The notes: generated from the sequence alone by a model not told the origin. A DNA stretch of 64,000 nt from JANOZM01 sp031429355 (GCA_031429355.1 JANOZM010000021.1:247745-311744); one strand, 5' to 3'. Counted from the first letter of the stretch, positions 8,485-17,525 are shown. Numbers and translations are program-made.

Positions 8485-10152
8485 TTAAACCTTATTAGCT
8501 TGATGCGACTGCTTGTTTGCCAAAGCCGCTTTAACGTAAGAGATAAACAAAGGGTGACCATCGCGCGGAGTCGAGGTAAATTCTGGATGAAATTGCACGC
8601 CCACAAACCAAGGATGCACGGTCTGCGGAAGCTCTACAATCTCGGTTAAACCCTCGGTCGGTGTTCGCGCAGAAATGACTAACCCAGCTTTTTCTAAGAT
8701 GGGAACAATATGGTTATTAACCTCATAGCGATGGCGATGCCGTTCGTTGACCGAAGGGCCGTATATTTGCGCCGCTAAAGTTCCAGCCACAATTGGGCAG
8801 CGTTGCGCGCCCTTGCGCATTGTGCCGCCCAAATCGGATTCGGTGCTGCGCAACTCGACCGTGCCATCAGCGTTTTCCCATTCGGTAATTAGCCCCACCG
8901 TGGGAACCGCCAAATTAGCTTCGAATTCGGTACTGTTTGCGCCTTTGATATCGGCCATGTGGCGCGCGTATTCAATAACAGCTAATTGCATCCCTAAGCA
9001 AATTCCCATGTAGGGAATTTTTTTGGTGCGGGCCATTTGAATGGCTTTTATTTTGCCCTCGACACCGCGCTTACCAAAACCTCCGGGGACCAAAATAGCA
9101 TCGTAGTGCTCTAGAGAACTGGTACCATCTTTTTCAATTTGCTCGGAATCGATGTACTCAACATTTACTTTAGTGTCTGTATGAATCCCCGCATGAATTA
9201 AGGCTTCGCTAAGTGATTTATACGACTCGGTAAGGTCGACGTATTTACCAACCATTGCAATCGTAATACTGGCTTTAGGATTTTCTAAGCGATGCACTAG
9301 GTTATCCCAAACACCTAATTGCGACGGCTTAGTATTTAAGCGCAGCACTTCGCACAAGGCGGTATCTACGCCCTGTTCATGCAACATGCGCGGAATTTTG
9401 TAAATCGAGCTGGCGTCTTCGACCGAAATAACATTTTCGATCTCAACATTTGAGAACAACGAAATTTTGGCACGCTCGTCATCCGGGATGACCCGATCTG
9501 AGCGGCAAAAAATCATGTTGGGTTGAATACCAATTTCGCGCAATTTTTGGACCGAATGTTGCGTGGGTTTGGTTTTTAATTCACCAGCGGAAGAAATAAA
9601 AGGCACCAAGGTTAAGTGCACAAAGCAAAAATTTCCGCGTCCTAAACGATGCGCCATTTGTCGAACGGCTTCTAGAAACGGCAACGATTCAATATCGCCC
9701 ACGGTTCCACCGGTTTCAACAATAGCAACATCGTTTGCTTGCCCAGAGGCACCACGCTCGTTTGCACCGCGCTCTATAAACGCTTGAATTTCATTAGTGA
9801 TATGCGGGATGACCTGAACCGTGCGGCCCAAATATTCGCCACGACGCTCTTTGCGCAGGACCGAGTCATAAATTTGGCCAGTCGTAAAGTTATTTACTTT
9901 ATGCATTTTGGCCGAAATAAAGCGCTCGTAGTGACCCAAATCAAGATCGGTTTCAGCACCGTCCTCAGTAACAAATACTTCACCATGTTGGAACGGCGAC
10001 ATGGTGCCGGGGTCCACATTAATGTAAGGATCTAATTTTAAGAGGGTGACTTTGAGGCCGCGCGACTCGAGGAGTGCGGCCATTGAAGCAGCTGCGATTC
10101 CTTTCCCTAGGGAAGAAACCACGCCGCCAGTGACGAAGACGTATTTAGTCAT
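8485..10152 (-). CDS. pyrG: CTP synthase
   Basis: The 555 residues cover the synthetase domain (opening MTKYVFVTGGVVSSLGKG, phosphate loop near residue 10-20) and a class I glutamine amidotransferase domain from about residue 295, with the nucleophile in MGICLGMQLAVIEYAR and the His-Glu of VQFHPEFTSTP. It converts UTP to CTP. A TATAAT-like box lies 24 bp upstream of the start within the end of the CoA-transferase B gene. It heads the pyrG-kdsA-DUF1330-eno-ftsB set. Confidence 0.98.
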   Translation of the reverse strand: MTKYVFVTGGVVSSLGKGIAAASMAALLESRGLKVTLLKLDPYINVDPGTMSPFQHGEVFVTEDGAETDLDLGHYERFISAKMHKVNNFTTGQIYDSVLRKERRGEYLGRTVQVIPHITNEIQAFIERGANERGASGQANDVAIVETGGTVGDIESLPFLEAVRQMAHRLGRGNFCFVHLTLVPFISSAGELKTKPTQHSVQKLREIGIQPNMIFCRSDRVIPDDERAKISLFSNVEIENVISVEDASSIYKIPRMLHEQGVDTALCEVLRLNTKPSQLGVWDNLVHRLENPKASITIAMVGKYVDLTESYKSLSEALIHAGIHTDTKVNVEYIDSEQIEKDGTSSLEHYDAILVPGGFGKRGVEGKIKAIQMARTKKIPYMGICLGMQLAVIEYARHMADIKGANSTEFEANLAVPTVGLITEWENADGTVELRSTESDLGGTMRKGAQRCPIVAGTLAAQIYGPSVNERHRHRYEVNNHIVPILEKAGLVISARTPTEGLTEIVELPQTVHPWFVGVQFHPEFTSTPRDGHPLFISYVKAALANKQSHQANKV

Positions 10153-10175
10153 GTTTGGCGTGCAGGTAAACCGAA

Positions 10176-10181
10176 ATTATA
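10176..10181 (-). promoter_or_regulatory. candidate -10 box for pyrG
   Basis: TATAAT on the minus strand overlaps the stop codon of the upstream CoA-transferase gene, about 24 bp before the pyrG ATG. The expected -35 position is poor (TAAAAC), so activity is uncertain. If real, it gives pyrG and downstream genes their own promoter. Confidence 0.4.
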
Positions 10182-10818
10182 CACTCACCGGAGCACCCGT
10201 TTTAGCGCGCACCGCGTCAATACTGACACCAGGAGCTAATTCAACTAGTTTAAAACCTTGCTCGGTAATATCTAATACGCATAAATCAGTTACAACGCGA
10301 TCAACAACGCCAACGCCAGTTAATGGCAAGTTGCAGCTGGCTAGCAATTTAATATCTTCGCTGCCGTCTTTTTTCTTGGCGGTGTGCTCCATCAACACCA
10401 CGACGCGCTTGACGCCTGCGACCAAATCCATTGCCCCGCCCATACCCTTAACCATTTTGCCCGGGATCATCCAATTTGCAAGATCGCCGCTTTGGCTCAC
10501 TTGCATTGCGCCGAGCACGGCCAAATTAATTTTTCCACCGCGAATCATGCCAAACGAATCAGAAGAAGAAAAAATAGACGAGCCGGCCAAAGTTGTTACG
10601 GTTTGTTTACCCGCGTTAATCAAATCGGGGTCGACTTGATCTTCGGTTGGAAATGGGCCGATGCCTAACAGTCCATTTTCGCTTTGTAGCCAAACTTCCA
10701 TACCGTCAGGTACATGATTCGCTAATAAAGTGGGTAAGCCAATACCCAAATTAACATAAAAACCATCGCGCAATTCTTGTGCTGCACGGGCCGCCATTTC
10801 ATCTCTTGTCCAAGCCAT
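10177..10818 (-). CDS. 3-oxoacid CoA-transferase, subunit B
   Basis: The 213-residue beta subunit has the catalytic glutamate in the SENGLLG motif (about residue 47), followed by SIFSSSDSFGMIRGG and GVKRVVVLMEHTAKKDG-like segments typical of ScoB/AtoA. With subunit A it moves CoA from succinyl-CoA or another donor onto 3-oxoacids such as acetoacetate. AAGGA seven bases before ATG supports this start. It lies 80 bp after subunit A, across a 26-bp tandem repeat. Nearby SDR and thioesterase genes fit short-chain acyl-CoA or ketone-body metabolism. Confidence 0.93.
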   Translation of the reverse strand: MAWTRDEMAARAAQELRDGFYVNLGIGLPTLLANHVPDGMEVWLQSENGLLGIGPFPTEDQVDPDLINAGKQTVTTLAGSSIFSSSDSFGMIRGGKINLAVLGAMQVSQSGDLANWMIPGKMVKGMGGAMDLVAGVKRVVVLMEHTAKKKDGSEDIKLLASCNLPLTGVGVVDRVVTDLCVLDITEQGFKLVELAPGVSIDAVRAKTGAPVSV

Positions 10819-10837
10819 GATTAATCCTTAATTTTTT

Positions 10838-10901
10838 ATTGCGTACTTGTTACTAGTACTTGCATTGCGTACTTGTTACTAACACTTGCATTGCGTACTT
10901 A
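10838..10901. repeat. 26-bp tandem repeat (about 2.5 copies) between CoA-transferase genes
   Basis: Two 26-bp copies (10838-10863 and 10864-10889) begin ATTGCGTACTTGTTACTA and differ at two or three positions. A partial third copy (ATTGCGTACTTA, 10890-10901) ends exactly in the stop codon of subunit A. The spacer between the two subunit genes is therefore almost entirely a duplication of the end of the upstream gene. Confidence 0.9.
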
Positions 10902-11597
10902 ACTACGCACAGTGCGTTGTTCGATGCGCTTTTCGGGGGCGGCGTTTAACACTACGCGATGAACGAAAATACCGGGTGTATGAATTTCGTCGGGATCTAA
11001 TTCCCCCGTTGGCACAATATGCTCTACCTCGGCAACAGTGATTTTTCCGGCCATTGCCACGTTTGGATTGAAGTTTCGCGCGGTCCGGCGATACACTAAG
11101 TTACCGGCATGATCGGCCTTCCAAGCTTTAACCAAAGAGACATCTGCTGTGAGTGCTTTTTCCATGACATATTGCTCGCCATCGAACTCACGAATTTCTT
11201 TACCTTCGGCAACAATGGTACCAACGCCAGTCTTAGTAAAGAAAGCAGGAATACCAGATCCGCCGGCGCGTAATTTTTCGGCCAATGTACCTTGAGGGGT
11301 AAATTCCAACTGCAATTCCCCTGCTAAGTATTGGCGCTCGAACTCTTTGTTTTCGCCAACATAGGACGAAATCATTTTGCTAATTTGGCGGGTAGTTAAT
11401 AGCAAGCCCAAACCAAAGCCATCAACCCCAGCGTTGTTTGAAATAGCGGTTAGGTTTTTAACGCCCGAATCGCGCAGTGCAGCAATTAGCGCTTCTGGAA
11501 TTCCACATAGGCCAAAGCCCCCAACAGCAATCATTTGGCCGTCGCTAACGATGCCCTGCAGTGCTTGTTGTGCGCTGGCATATACTTTACTTGCCAT
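10899..11597 (-). CDS. 3-oxoacid CoA-transferase, subunit A
   Basis: The 232-residue alpha subunit has the family's glycine loop (GQMIAVGGFGLCGIPEALI), ending segment ATRTVR-like, and GENKEFERQYLAGELQLEFTPQGTLAEKLRAGG, which is near-diagnostic for ScoA/AtoD. An upstream in-frame TTG at 11612 is possible, but ATG at 11597 has GAAGG eight bases before it and gives the expected MASKVYASAQQALQG start. It pairs with subunit B downstream. Confidence 0.93.
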   Translation of the reverse strand: MASKVYASAQQALQGIVSDGQMIAVGGFGLCGIPEALIAALRDSGVKNLTAISNNAGVDGFGLGLLLTTRQISKMISSYVGENKEFERQYLAGELQLEFTPQGTLAEKLRAGGSGIPAFFTKTGVGTIVAEGKEIREFDGEQYVMEKALTADVSLVKAWKADHAGNLVYRRTARNFNPNVAMAGKITVAEVEHIVPTGELDPDEIHTPGIFVHRVVLNAAPEKRIEQRTVRS

Positions 11598-11632
11598 GAT
11601 GTTTACCTTCAATAAAAAGAACTAAAAAAATA

Positions 11633-12079
11633 CTAAATGCGTAACTTCTGAATTTGCTCTAACGCCAAGGGCGGCAAAGGCGCGGATCGTTGCGCCGGAA
11701 AATTTACCCAAACACATTTGGCTGAGCCCTGCGCCCAAGGCGCATCGTTGGGGCTATCCGCAGGCAACATATCGACATAGGTCTCAAAACTAGAACGACC
11801 AATTTCACCAACATAATGCCTACATAAAATAGTGTTTGGATACTCAAACTGACGCAAAAAACTACAGGCCGCATTAATGATGACGGGCCCTTCGCCCTGC
11901 GGGTTTGGCTCAAAACCGCAAAGGCCAAACCACTGAATGCGCGTTTCTTCCATAAAGCGAAAATACAAGGTGTTATTCATATGCCCCATCGCATCCATAT
12001 CGCCCCAACGCATTGGCAATATGGATTGAAACACAAGCGTTGCGGCTTGCCGAGCACTGCTGTTGTCGGTACTAGCCAT
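11633..12079 (-). CDS. acyl-CoA thioesterase (4HBT hot-dog fold)
   Basis: The 148-residue protein has the hot-dog thioesterase motif MRWGDMDAMGHMNNTLYFRFMEE (about residues 23-45), where the aspartate is the expected catalytic residue of the 4-hydroxybenzoyl-CoA thioesterase/YbgC class. It likely hydrolyses an acyl-CoA in the cytoplasm. It is 5 bp downstream of the SDR gene and upstream of the CoA-transferase pair, so all four may be one operon. Substrate not determinable. Confidence 0.85.
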   Translation of the reverse strand: MASTDNSSARQAATLVFQSILPMRWGDMDAMGHMNNTLYFRFMEETRIQWFGLCGFEPNPQGEGPVIINAACSFLRQFEYPNTILCRHYVGEIGRSSFETYVDMLPADSPNDAPWAQGSAKCVWVNFPAQRSAPLPPLALEQIQKLRI

Positions 12080-12084
12080 GCAAA

Positions 12085-12858
12085 TTAAATTCCAAAACCG
12101 TCATCAGCGGCAATTACTGAACCATTCACAAAATGCGATGACTCCGAAGCCAAATACAAAATGAGACCGTCTAAATCTTTCGGCTCGCCAATACGTTTAC
12201 GCGGCAACATACTAATTAACTTTTGACCCGATTCGGTGTCCCAATGCGCGTCGTTAATTTCACTGCGAATGTAGCCGGGGCAAATTGCATTGACGTTAAT
12301 GTTAAAACCACCCCACTCTAACGCCATCGCTTTGGTCATTTGCACGACCGCTGCTTTGCTCATGCAATACACGCCAATTTTAGCCAGCACTCGTAAACCG
12401 GCCATCGAAGCAATGTTAATAATGCGTGCTTGGCGCTTAGGGTCCGCCTTGGCGCGCACGATCATCCGTTTGGCAACTTCTTGCGCGACAAAAAAAGCAC
12501 CCTTCGTATTGGTATTAAATACAAAGTCAAAATCTTCGGGGGTCGCATCAATTAGACGTTGGGTGCTGGCCACGCCCGAGTTGTTGATCAAAATATCAAT
12601 TGGACCCGCTTCGGTTTCGGCACGCGCTACGGCCGCAGCAATACTGGCTCGGTCGGTTACGTCCAAATGAACAACGTCGGCAGTGCCGCCTTCGGCTTCA
12701 ATTTCAGCCCGAATCTCTTTTAAACGATCCAATCGGCGCGAAGCCAAAACGACGGTTGCGCCTTGCGCGGCCAAGGTACGGGCAAACTGTTCGCCCAAGC
12801 CACTGGAGGCCCCAGTAACAAAGGCAACCTTGCCTCCCAATTCGATGTGATGCGACAT
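12085..12858 (-). CDS. short-chain dehydrogenase/reductase
   Basis: A 257-residue classical SDR with the TGASSGLG cofactor loop (15-22), NNSG (92-95), catalytic S151 and the Y164-CMS-K168 pair. The ribosome site AGGAGAAC lies just ahead of ATG. The acidic residue expected after beta-2 for NAD is replaced by SRR (40-42), which suggests NADP(H). Linked to thioesterase and CoA-transferase genes; a 3-oxoacyl or 3-hydroxyacyl reductase role is plausible but unproven. Confidence 0.88.
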   Translation of the reverse strand: MSHHIELGGKVAFVTGASSGLGEQFARTLAAQGATVVLASRRLDRLKEIRAEIEAEGGTADVVHLDVTDRASIAAAVARAETEAGPIDILINNSGVASTQRLIDATPEDFDFVFNTNTKGAFFVAQEVAKRMIVRAKADPKRQARIINIASMAGLRVLAKIGVYCMSKAAVVQMTKAMALEWGGFNINVNAICPGYIRSEINDAHWDTESGQKLISMLPRKRIGEPKDLDGLILYLASESSHFVNGSVIAADDGFGI

Positions 12859-12987
12859 TTTTGTTCTCCTGCGCTCTTATATGCGCTCTGTGATCCGATT
12901 CGACACAGATTCTCGCATAGCTAAGTTGCGTCCTCTAATCGCCTTCGTCAGAATTAGCCTACTTCATAAGATATAAAAGACTTCAGC

Positions 12988-14667
12988 ATGGAAATTCAGC
13001 GCGATTCAATGGAATACGACGTCGTAATTGTCGGCGGCGGCCCCGCCGGCCTAGCGGCGGCAATTAAATTGAAGCAAATTGCCACGAGTACCGGCAAAGA
13101 CATTAATGTTTGCGTCTTAGAAAAAGCGGGTGAAATTGGCGCGCATATTTTGTCGGGTGCCGTGATGGACCCTCAAGCGATTAATGAACTTTTTCCCAAT
13201 TGGAAAGAGCTGGGCGCCCCATTAAACACCGCAGTAACTGAAGATCGATTTTTGTTTTTAAACGAAACTGGCGCTCGCCAAGTGCCTGATTGGATGCTGC
13301 CGGGTTGCTTTAAAAACCATGGTAACTACATCGTTAGCTTGGGCAACGTTACGAAATGGTTGGGGCAACAAGCCGAAAACTTAGGCGTTGAAATTTACCC
13401 TGGCTTTGCTGCCTCTGAAATTTTGTACAACGACGATGGTTCGGTCAAAGGCGTTGCCACCGGTAATATGGGTGTTGGCCGCAATGGGCAACCTACGGAT
13501 GCGTTTCAACCCGGCATGGAACTACATGCCAAATACACATTTTTTGCCGAAGGTTCGCGCGGGCATTTAGGTAAGCAACTCATCGAGCGCTTTGAATTAA
13601 ACGAAGGGCGCGACCCACAAGGTTACGGCATTGGTATCAAAGAGCTTTGGGAAATTGATCCTGCCAAGCATAAAGAAGGTTTGGTTGTACATACTGCGGG
13701 CTGGCCGCTCGATAACAGTACTTATGGCGGCTCTTTTTTGTACCATCTTGCAGGCAATCAAGTTGCGGTTGGTTACGTCGTTGGGCTAGGCTATGAGAAT
13801 CCTTACCTATCGCCATTTGAAGAATTTCAGCGCTACAAAACACATCCGTCCATTCGTAGTTTTTTTGAAGGCGGGAAACGCATTGCTTACGGCGCGCGCT
13901 CAATAACAGCAGGCGGCCTACAAAGTTTGCCTAAATTTGTGTTTCCAGGTGGAGCGCTGATTGGTTGCGAAGCAGGATTTTTAAATGCCTCGCGTATTAA
14001 AGGTAGCCATGCTGCGATTAAAACCGGCATGTTGGCCGCCGAAGCAGTCGCCCAAGCGCTGAGTAACAGTCGTCAATATGATGTGTTAGATGGTTACACG
14101 AAGGCTTTTGAGGGGTCTTGGCTGCATGACGAACTGTATCGCGCGCGCAACTTCAAACCGGCTATGAGCAAAGGTTTGTATACGGGTACTTTGCTGGTCG
14201 GTATCGATCAAGTTGTGTTTGGCGGCAAAGCGCCATGGACCTTGCATAGCACCACGCCAGACCATGCAAAGTTAAAACCAGCCGCAATGTTTACCCCGAT
14301 TACTTACCCCAAACCAGACGGCAAACTAAGTTTTGATCGATTAAGTTCGGTGTTTATTTCTAATACCAATCACGAAGAAAATCAGCCGATACATTTAACG
14401 CTAAAAGATGCCAGTGTCCCAGTAAATATAAACTTGGCGACCTTTGCGGGACCGGAGCAACGCTATTGCCCTGCTGGGGTCTATGAGTATGTAAAAGAAG
14501 AACTAACTGCCCAAGAGGCGAGTGCCGGAAAAGTGGCTGCGGATCGCTTGCAAATAAATGCGCAAAACTGTGTGCATTGCAAAACTTGTGATATTAAAGA
14601 CCCAACCCAAAATATTGTTTGGGTTACACCGCAAGGTGGCGAAGGTCCAGTTTATTCGGGAATGTAA
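12988..14667 (+). CDS. electron transfer flavoprotein-ubiquinone oxidoreductase
   Basis: The 559-residue enzyme passes electrons from ETF to ubiquinone at the inner membrane. It opens with the FAD Rossmann motif VVIVGGGPAGLAAAIKL (about 10-26). The C-terminal 4Fe-4S domain is present: YCPAGVYEY and NCVHCKTCDIKDPTQNIVW supply the four cysteines. Length fits the family. Start at 12988 matches homologues that have a short MxxxxMEYDVVIVGG leader; ATG at 13009 is the alternative. Divergent from the SDR gene by 129 bp, in which I see no clear promoter. Confidence 0.95.
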   Translation: MEIQRDSMEYDVVIVGGGPAGLAAAIKLKQIATSTGKDINVCVLEKAGEIGAHILSGAVMDPQAINELFPNWKELGAPLNTAVTEDRFLFLNETGARQVPDWMLPGCFKNHGNYIVSLGNVTKWLGQQAENLGVEIYPGFAASEILYNDDGSVKGVATGNMGVGRNGQPTDAFQPGMELHAKYTFFAEGSRGHLGKQLIERFELNEGRDPQGYGIGIKELWEIDPAKHKEGLVVHTAGWPLDNSTYGGSFLYHLAGNQVAVGYVVGLGYENPYLSPFEEFQRYKTHPSIRSFFEGGKRIAYGARSITAGGLQSLPKFVFPGGALIGCEAGFLNASRIKGSHAAIKTGMLAAEAVAQALSNSRQYDVLDGYTKAFEGSWLHDELYRARNFKPAMSKGLYTGTLLVGIDQVVFGGKAPWTLHSTTPDHAKLKPAAMFTPITYPKPDGKLSFDRLSSVFISNTNHEENQPIHLTLKDASVPVNINLATFAGPEQRYCPAGVYEYVKEELTAQEASAGKVAADRLQINAQNCVHCKTCDIKDPTQNIVWVTPQGGEGPVYSGM

Positions 14668-14671
14668 GTTT

Positions 14672-14702
14672 TTACCGAGGCTTTACCATTGAGCCTCGGT
14701 AA
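14672..14702. terminator. 11-bp perfect hairpin shared by two convergent gene ends
   Basis: TTACCGAGGCT (14672-14682) and AGCCTCGGTAA (14692-14702) form a perfect stem around a 9-base loop. The loop contains the stop codon of the leftward cytochrome gene, and the right arm encodes its last residues. There is no T run after the stem on either strand, so it is not a textbook intrinsic terminator. It may protect or end both convergent transcripts. Confidence 0.55.
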
Positions 14703-16824
14703 CCCCCGTTAGTGTTTTCAATCGCTCCAGCAGCACCACGTCGGCCGCTAACGAAGCGCCGTGATAGCGATTGAAGTGCTGGTACATCGCCCACAAACCG
14801 TTACGACGGAGCTGGCCGTTGTAGGGATTTATTGAATCTGCAATCCCCCCAACCAACTGGGTTTTTTGATCCACTGTTAAACGGTTCTTCTCCAGCTCAT
14901 CCATCTGTAAGTACAGGCTCATACGAAAGCCGTTACCGGTTAAACGGCCCCAGTAATTTTCCACATCGGCCTTAACTGCGCTGGGAATTGGACTACCCTT
15001 GGGGTCATTCCACTGGGTATCTAATACAGTACGGTTGTATGCCCATAAATAAGAGTACTTCATTAAAAATACCGGTGCAACGGGCTCAATACGTGTCGGG
15101 CTGTTTTTGCCGACTACGTTAGCGTCTTGCACGTTGCCCACTACGGCTAACCGCATTAAGCCCGCGAACATATTGTGGTTAAAAAATCGTTCTTGCATTA
15201 AATTGGCAACCATATACTCACCGACTTTGGTCGCGTTGCTTTTGTGGATGCGGGCAAAACTTGGGTCAATAGTAAAGCCGATCCAAAACCAAGCCTTAAA
15301 CAAATCATTTTTTTCTAGTTCGGCGCTTCGCGTTGGGTCAATACTTTGTACTGCAAACTCGGGGTAACCCAATGAACGTAAGTTGGCTTGAAAGCTACCC
15401 GCAGTATTATTTGTTTCAAGCATTACACGACCGCGGTCGGCCACTTCCCAAGGGTTATTGGGTAACAACGGATACCCTTCCCGGCTAGTCATGAAACTTT
15501 TAAACGATGCGTCGGTGTCTAAGTACGATAACGAGACAGCACCTTTGTAAAAATCATCAATCGATTTACCGGTCGACTCTAAGCGCAACATATGTTGACC
15601 TATTAAGGAGCTTAGAAATTTATTCTTGTTGAAATCGCCCGAGGCTGTACATTTTGTTTGCGTAATAGCGCCGGCAACGCTGCACGAACCTAACAGCGGA
15701 GTCTGCGTCATTGTTTTCGACGCGTTGTACATTTTCCAAAAATTTTCGTTGCTCGGCGCCGCTAGGTAAGTGTCTTGCAAAGCTTGCCATTGGGTGCGTT
15801 GCTCAGGTTTTGGGTCGTGTGCAATATCGGCTACCCAATCGTTAAACGTACCTTCGGCTTTACCGTGATGTAAATCGGCAGACCATAATGGATACAGAAG
15901 CCCAATTGGCAAACTACGCAAAGTAACTTTCTTCGGATTCGCTCCGGCAATATTTGTGCCTTGAGCAATATCTAACAATTCATCACGCGCTTTTTTTGCC
16001 TTGTCTAATGAATCAATCCGCGCCCCCATCATGGTCGGCAAGTACGTTTCTAACTGTTTCCCAAAAGCAATATCGCGTTTTACATTGGCTATATGTGGTG
16101 AATCGGTTGCCGGTGCTGGTAACAACTGCCCGCCCGGTTGAAAGGGGCGAAAGTTCCGCGCATCCGTAACCGGCATGTTGAAATTTGCGCGCATTTTCTT
16201 AATCGAATGCAAAAGAGCTTGCGCTTCAGCTTGACTGGCGCCATCCGTTACGGCGCGGCGAACAACATCAAGATCGGTCGAACCAATTCGCGCTAAATCA
16301 AAAAAATCAGCGCCATGGCAACCCGCACAAGAGCCTTTTGGATGCTTGCTTAAATCGTTGTTACGCCAGAGCGTTAAGGCAACGGTTTGAGCTTGCGCGT
16401 CGTCCAAAACGGGTGCTGCTGCAATTGAGGCAACCGTCGCTTCAACTGCTTGCTTAGTTACTTCGATTGCGGCACCAGCTACCGAAGTTGATGCCTGGGC
16501 CAATACGATGGGTACCGCAGAAACCTCCGCCTCTTCTATCGAGGACACTGCAGAGGCAATATCGGTAGAAAGAACTTGTGCGGTAGATCCAGTGGACGTA
16601 GTGGGGATTGGAGTGGCAATTGCTGGGGTTATTGGCAACAAAAGTGCGTTTGCAGCAACATTTACTGGGCTAGTTGCAGTGCTCCCAGTTTTCGAACCGT
16701 CTCCACCACCACAGGCAGCCAAGGCAAACGAAAAACTCACCACGCAAACGCTATTGAAGACAAAATTAGGTGCCGAAGAAGGAACCTGACCGCTGGGCAA
16801 AACTTTTTTTGACGCTAAAAACAT
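14683..16824 (-). CDS. cytochrome c-domain lipoprotein, family not recognised
   Basis: A 713-residue predicted lipoprotein: hydrophobic leader ending in the lipobox LAAC (lipidated Cys about residue 38) followed by GGGDGSKTG and an Ala/Thr/Ser-rich linker. One heme-binding CAGCH motif lies in HPKGSCAGCHGADFFDL. I saw no second CxxCH. The large C-terminal part (about 400 residues) resembles no family I know and is rich in aromatic residues. In-frame GTG at 16863 and ATG at 16836 exist, but ATG at 16824 has GAGGTGG at proper spacing. It converges on ETF-QO. Role is probably envelope electron transfer; partner unknown. Confidence 0.7.
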   Translation of the reverse strand: MFLASKKVLPSGQVPSSAPNFVFNSVCVVSFSFALAACGGGDGSKTGSTATSPVNVAANALLLPITPAIATPIPTTSTGSTAQVLSTDIASAVSSIEEAEVSAVPIVLAQASTSVAGAAIEVTKQAVEATVASIAAAPVLDDAQAQTVALTLWRNNDLSKHPKGSCAGCHGADFFDLARIGSTDLDVVRRAVTDGASQAEAQALLHSIKKMRANFNMPVTDARNFRPFQPGGQLLPAPATDSPHIANVKRDIAFGKQLETYLPTMMGARIDSLDKAKKARDELLDIAQGTNIAGANPKKVTLRSLPIGLLYPLWSADLHHGKAEGTFNDWVADIAHDPKPEQRTQWQALQDTYLAAPSNENFWKMYNASKTMTQTPLLGSCSVAGAITQTKCTASGDFNKNKFLSSLIGQHMLRLESTGKSIDDFYKGAVSLSYLDTDASFKSFMTSREGYPLLPNNPWEVADRGRVMLETNNTAGSFQANLRSLGYPEFAVQSIDPTRSAELEKNDLFKAWFWIGFTIDPSFARIHKSNATKVGEYMVANLMQERFFNHNMFAGLMRLAVVGNVQDANVVGKNSPTRIEPVAPVFLMKYSYLWAYNRTVLDTQWNDPKGSPIPSAVKADVENYWGRLTGNGFRMSLYLQMDELEKNRLTVDQKTQLVGGIADSINPYNGQLRRNGLWAMYQHFNRYHGASLAADVVLLERLKTLTGVTEAQW

Positions 16825-16908
16825 ACACCACCTCATTGAATGGCCTAGATAGTAGCCAGCCACTGCTGAACGGTGAGTTCACGAAAGAGAGGTGGTGTTT
16901 TCTCACCG

Positions 16909-16961
16909 ACAAATGGTCGATGGTTCGAAAGAACTAATCCTCAGCAAAACAAATAGTCGAT
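16909..16961. repeat. pair of 13-bp direct repeats in a divergent promoter region
   Basis: ACAAATGGTCGAT at 16909-16921 and ACAAATAGTCGAT at 16949-16961 differ at one base and are spaced exactly 40 bp apart, between the leftward cytochrome lipoprotein and the rightward DUF302 gene. The spacing of nearly four helical turns would put both on one face of DNA, consistent with a regulator site. Confidence 0.45.
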
Positions 16962-17029
16962 ACTTAAACTGAAAGTTGCTGTTAGTTTGAACGACAATAT
17001 CTTTCGAACAAACTACCAAGTAAAAATCT

Positions 17030-17482
17030 ATGAAAACTTCTAAGCTGGTTGCTGCATTGTCTCTTACTTTATCTTTCGGGGTAGCGATTGCCGCCGAGGG
17101 ACTCAGCGCTGTTAAAAGCCCTTACGATGCAAAACAAACAATGAATCGCTTAGAAGAAATAGTTAAGCAACGTGGATTAACGGTTTTTGCCCGTATCGAC
17201 CATGCTGCTGGTGCTGCAAAAATTGGTAAAACGCTTCGCCCAACCGAATTACTTATTTTTGGCAACCCGCAAGGCGGAACTCCGCTAATGGAGTGTGCAC
17301 AATCGGCTGGTATTGATTTGCCTTTAAAAGCGCTAATTTGGGAGGACGCAGCCGGACAAGTTTGGTTAGGCTACAACGAACCAGCCTATCTTATGAAGCG
17401 CCACGAAGCGCCCGCCTGTAACGCAACAGAAAATGTAAAAAAAGCGTTGGTTTCAATAAGCGAGGCCACCGTAGCAAAGTAA
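17030..17482 (+). CDS. exported DUF302 protein
   Basis: A 150-residue protein with a signal peptide (MKTSKLVAALSLTLSFGVAIA, cleavage about residue 22) and a DUF302 domain: KSPYDAKQTMNRLEEIVKQRGLTVFARIDHA, then LLIFGNPQGGTPLM, and a final ALPLKALIWEDAAGQVWLGYN-like stretch with LKALIWEDAAGQVWLGYN. The family binds no confirmed ligand and is often found with envelope or oxidative-stress genes. Two cysteines remain in the mature form. A hairpin terminator follows. Confidence 0.88.
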   Translation: MKTSKLVAALSLTLSFGVAIAAEGLSAVKSPYDAKQTMNRLEEIVKQRGLTVFARIDHAAGAAKIGKTLRPTELLIFGNPQGGTPLMECAQSAGIDLPLKALIWEDAAGQVWLGYNEPAYLMKRHEAPACNATENVKKALVSISEATVAK

Positions 17483-17495
17483 GCAAGTTCATTAC

Positions 17496-17525
17496 AACGC
17501 CGAGGGGTTTTCACTCGGCGTTTCT
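17496..17525 (+). terminator. hairpin terminator after the DUF302 gene
   Basis: AACGCCGAG (17496-17504) pairs perfectly with CTCGGCGTT (17514-17522), followed by a short TTTC. The 9-bp GC-rich stem sits 14 bp after the stop codon, between convergent DUF302 and PEP-CTERM genes. The T run is short, so efficiency is uncertain. Confidence 0.65.
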
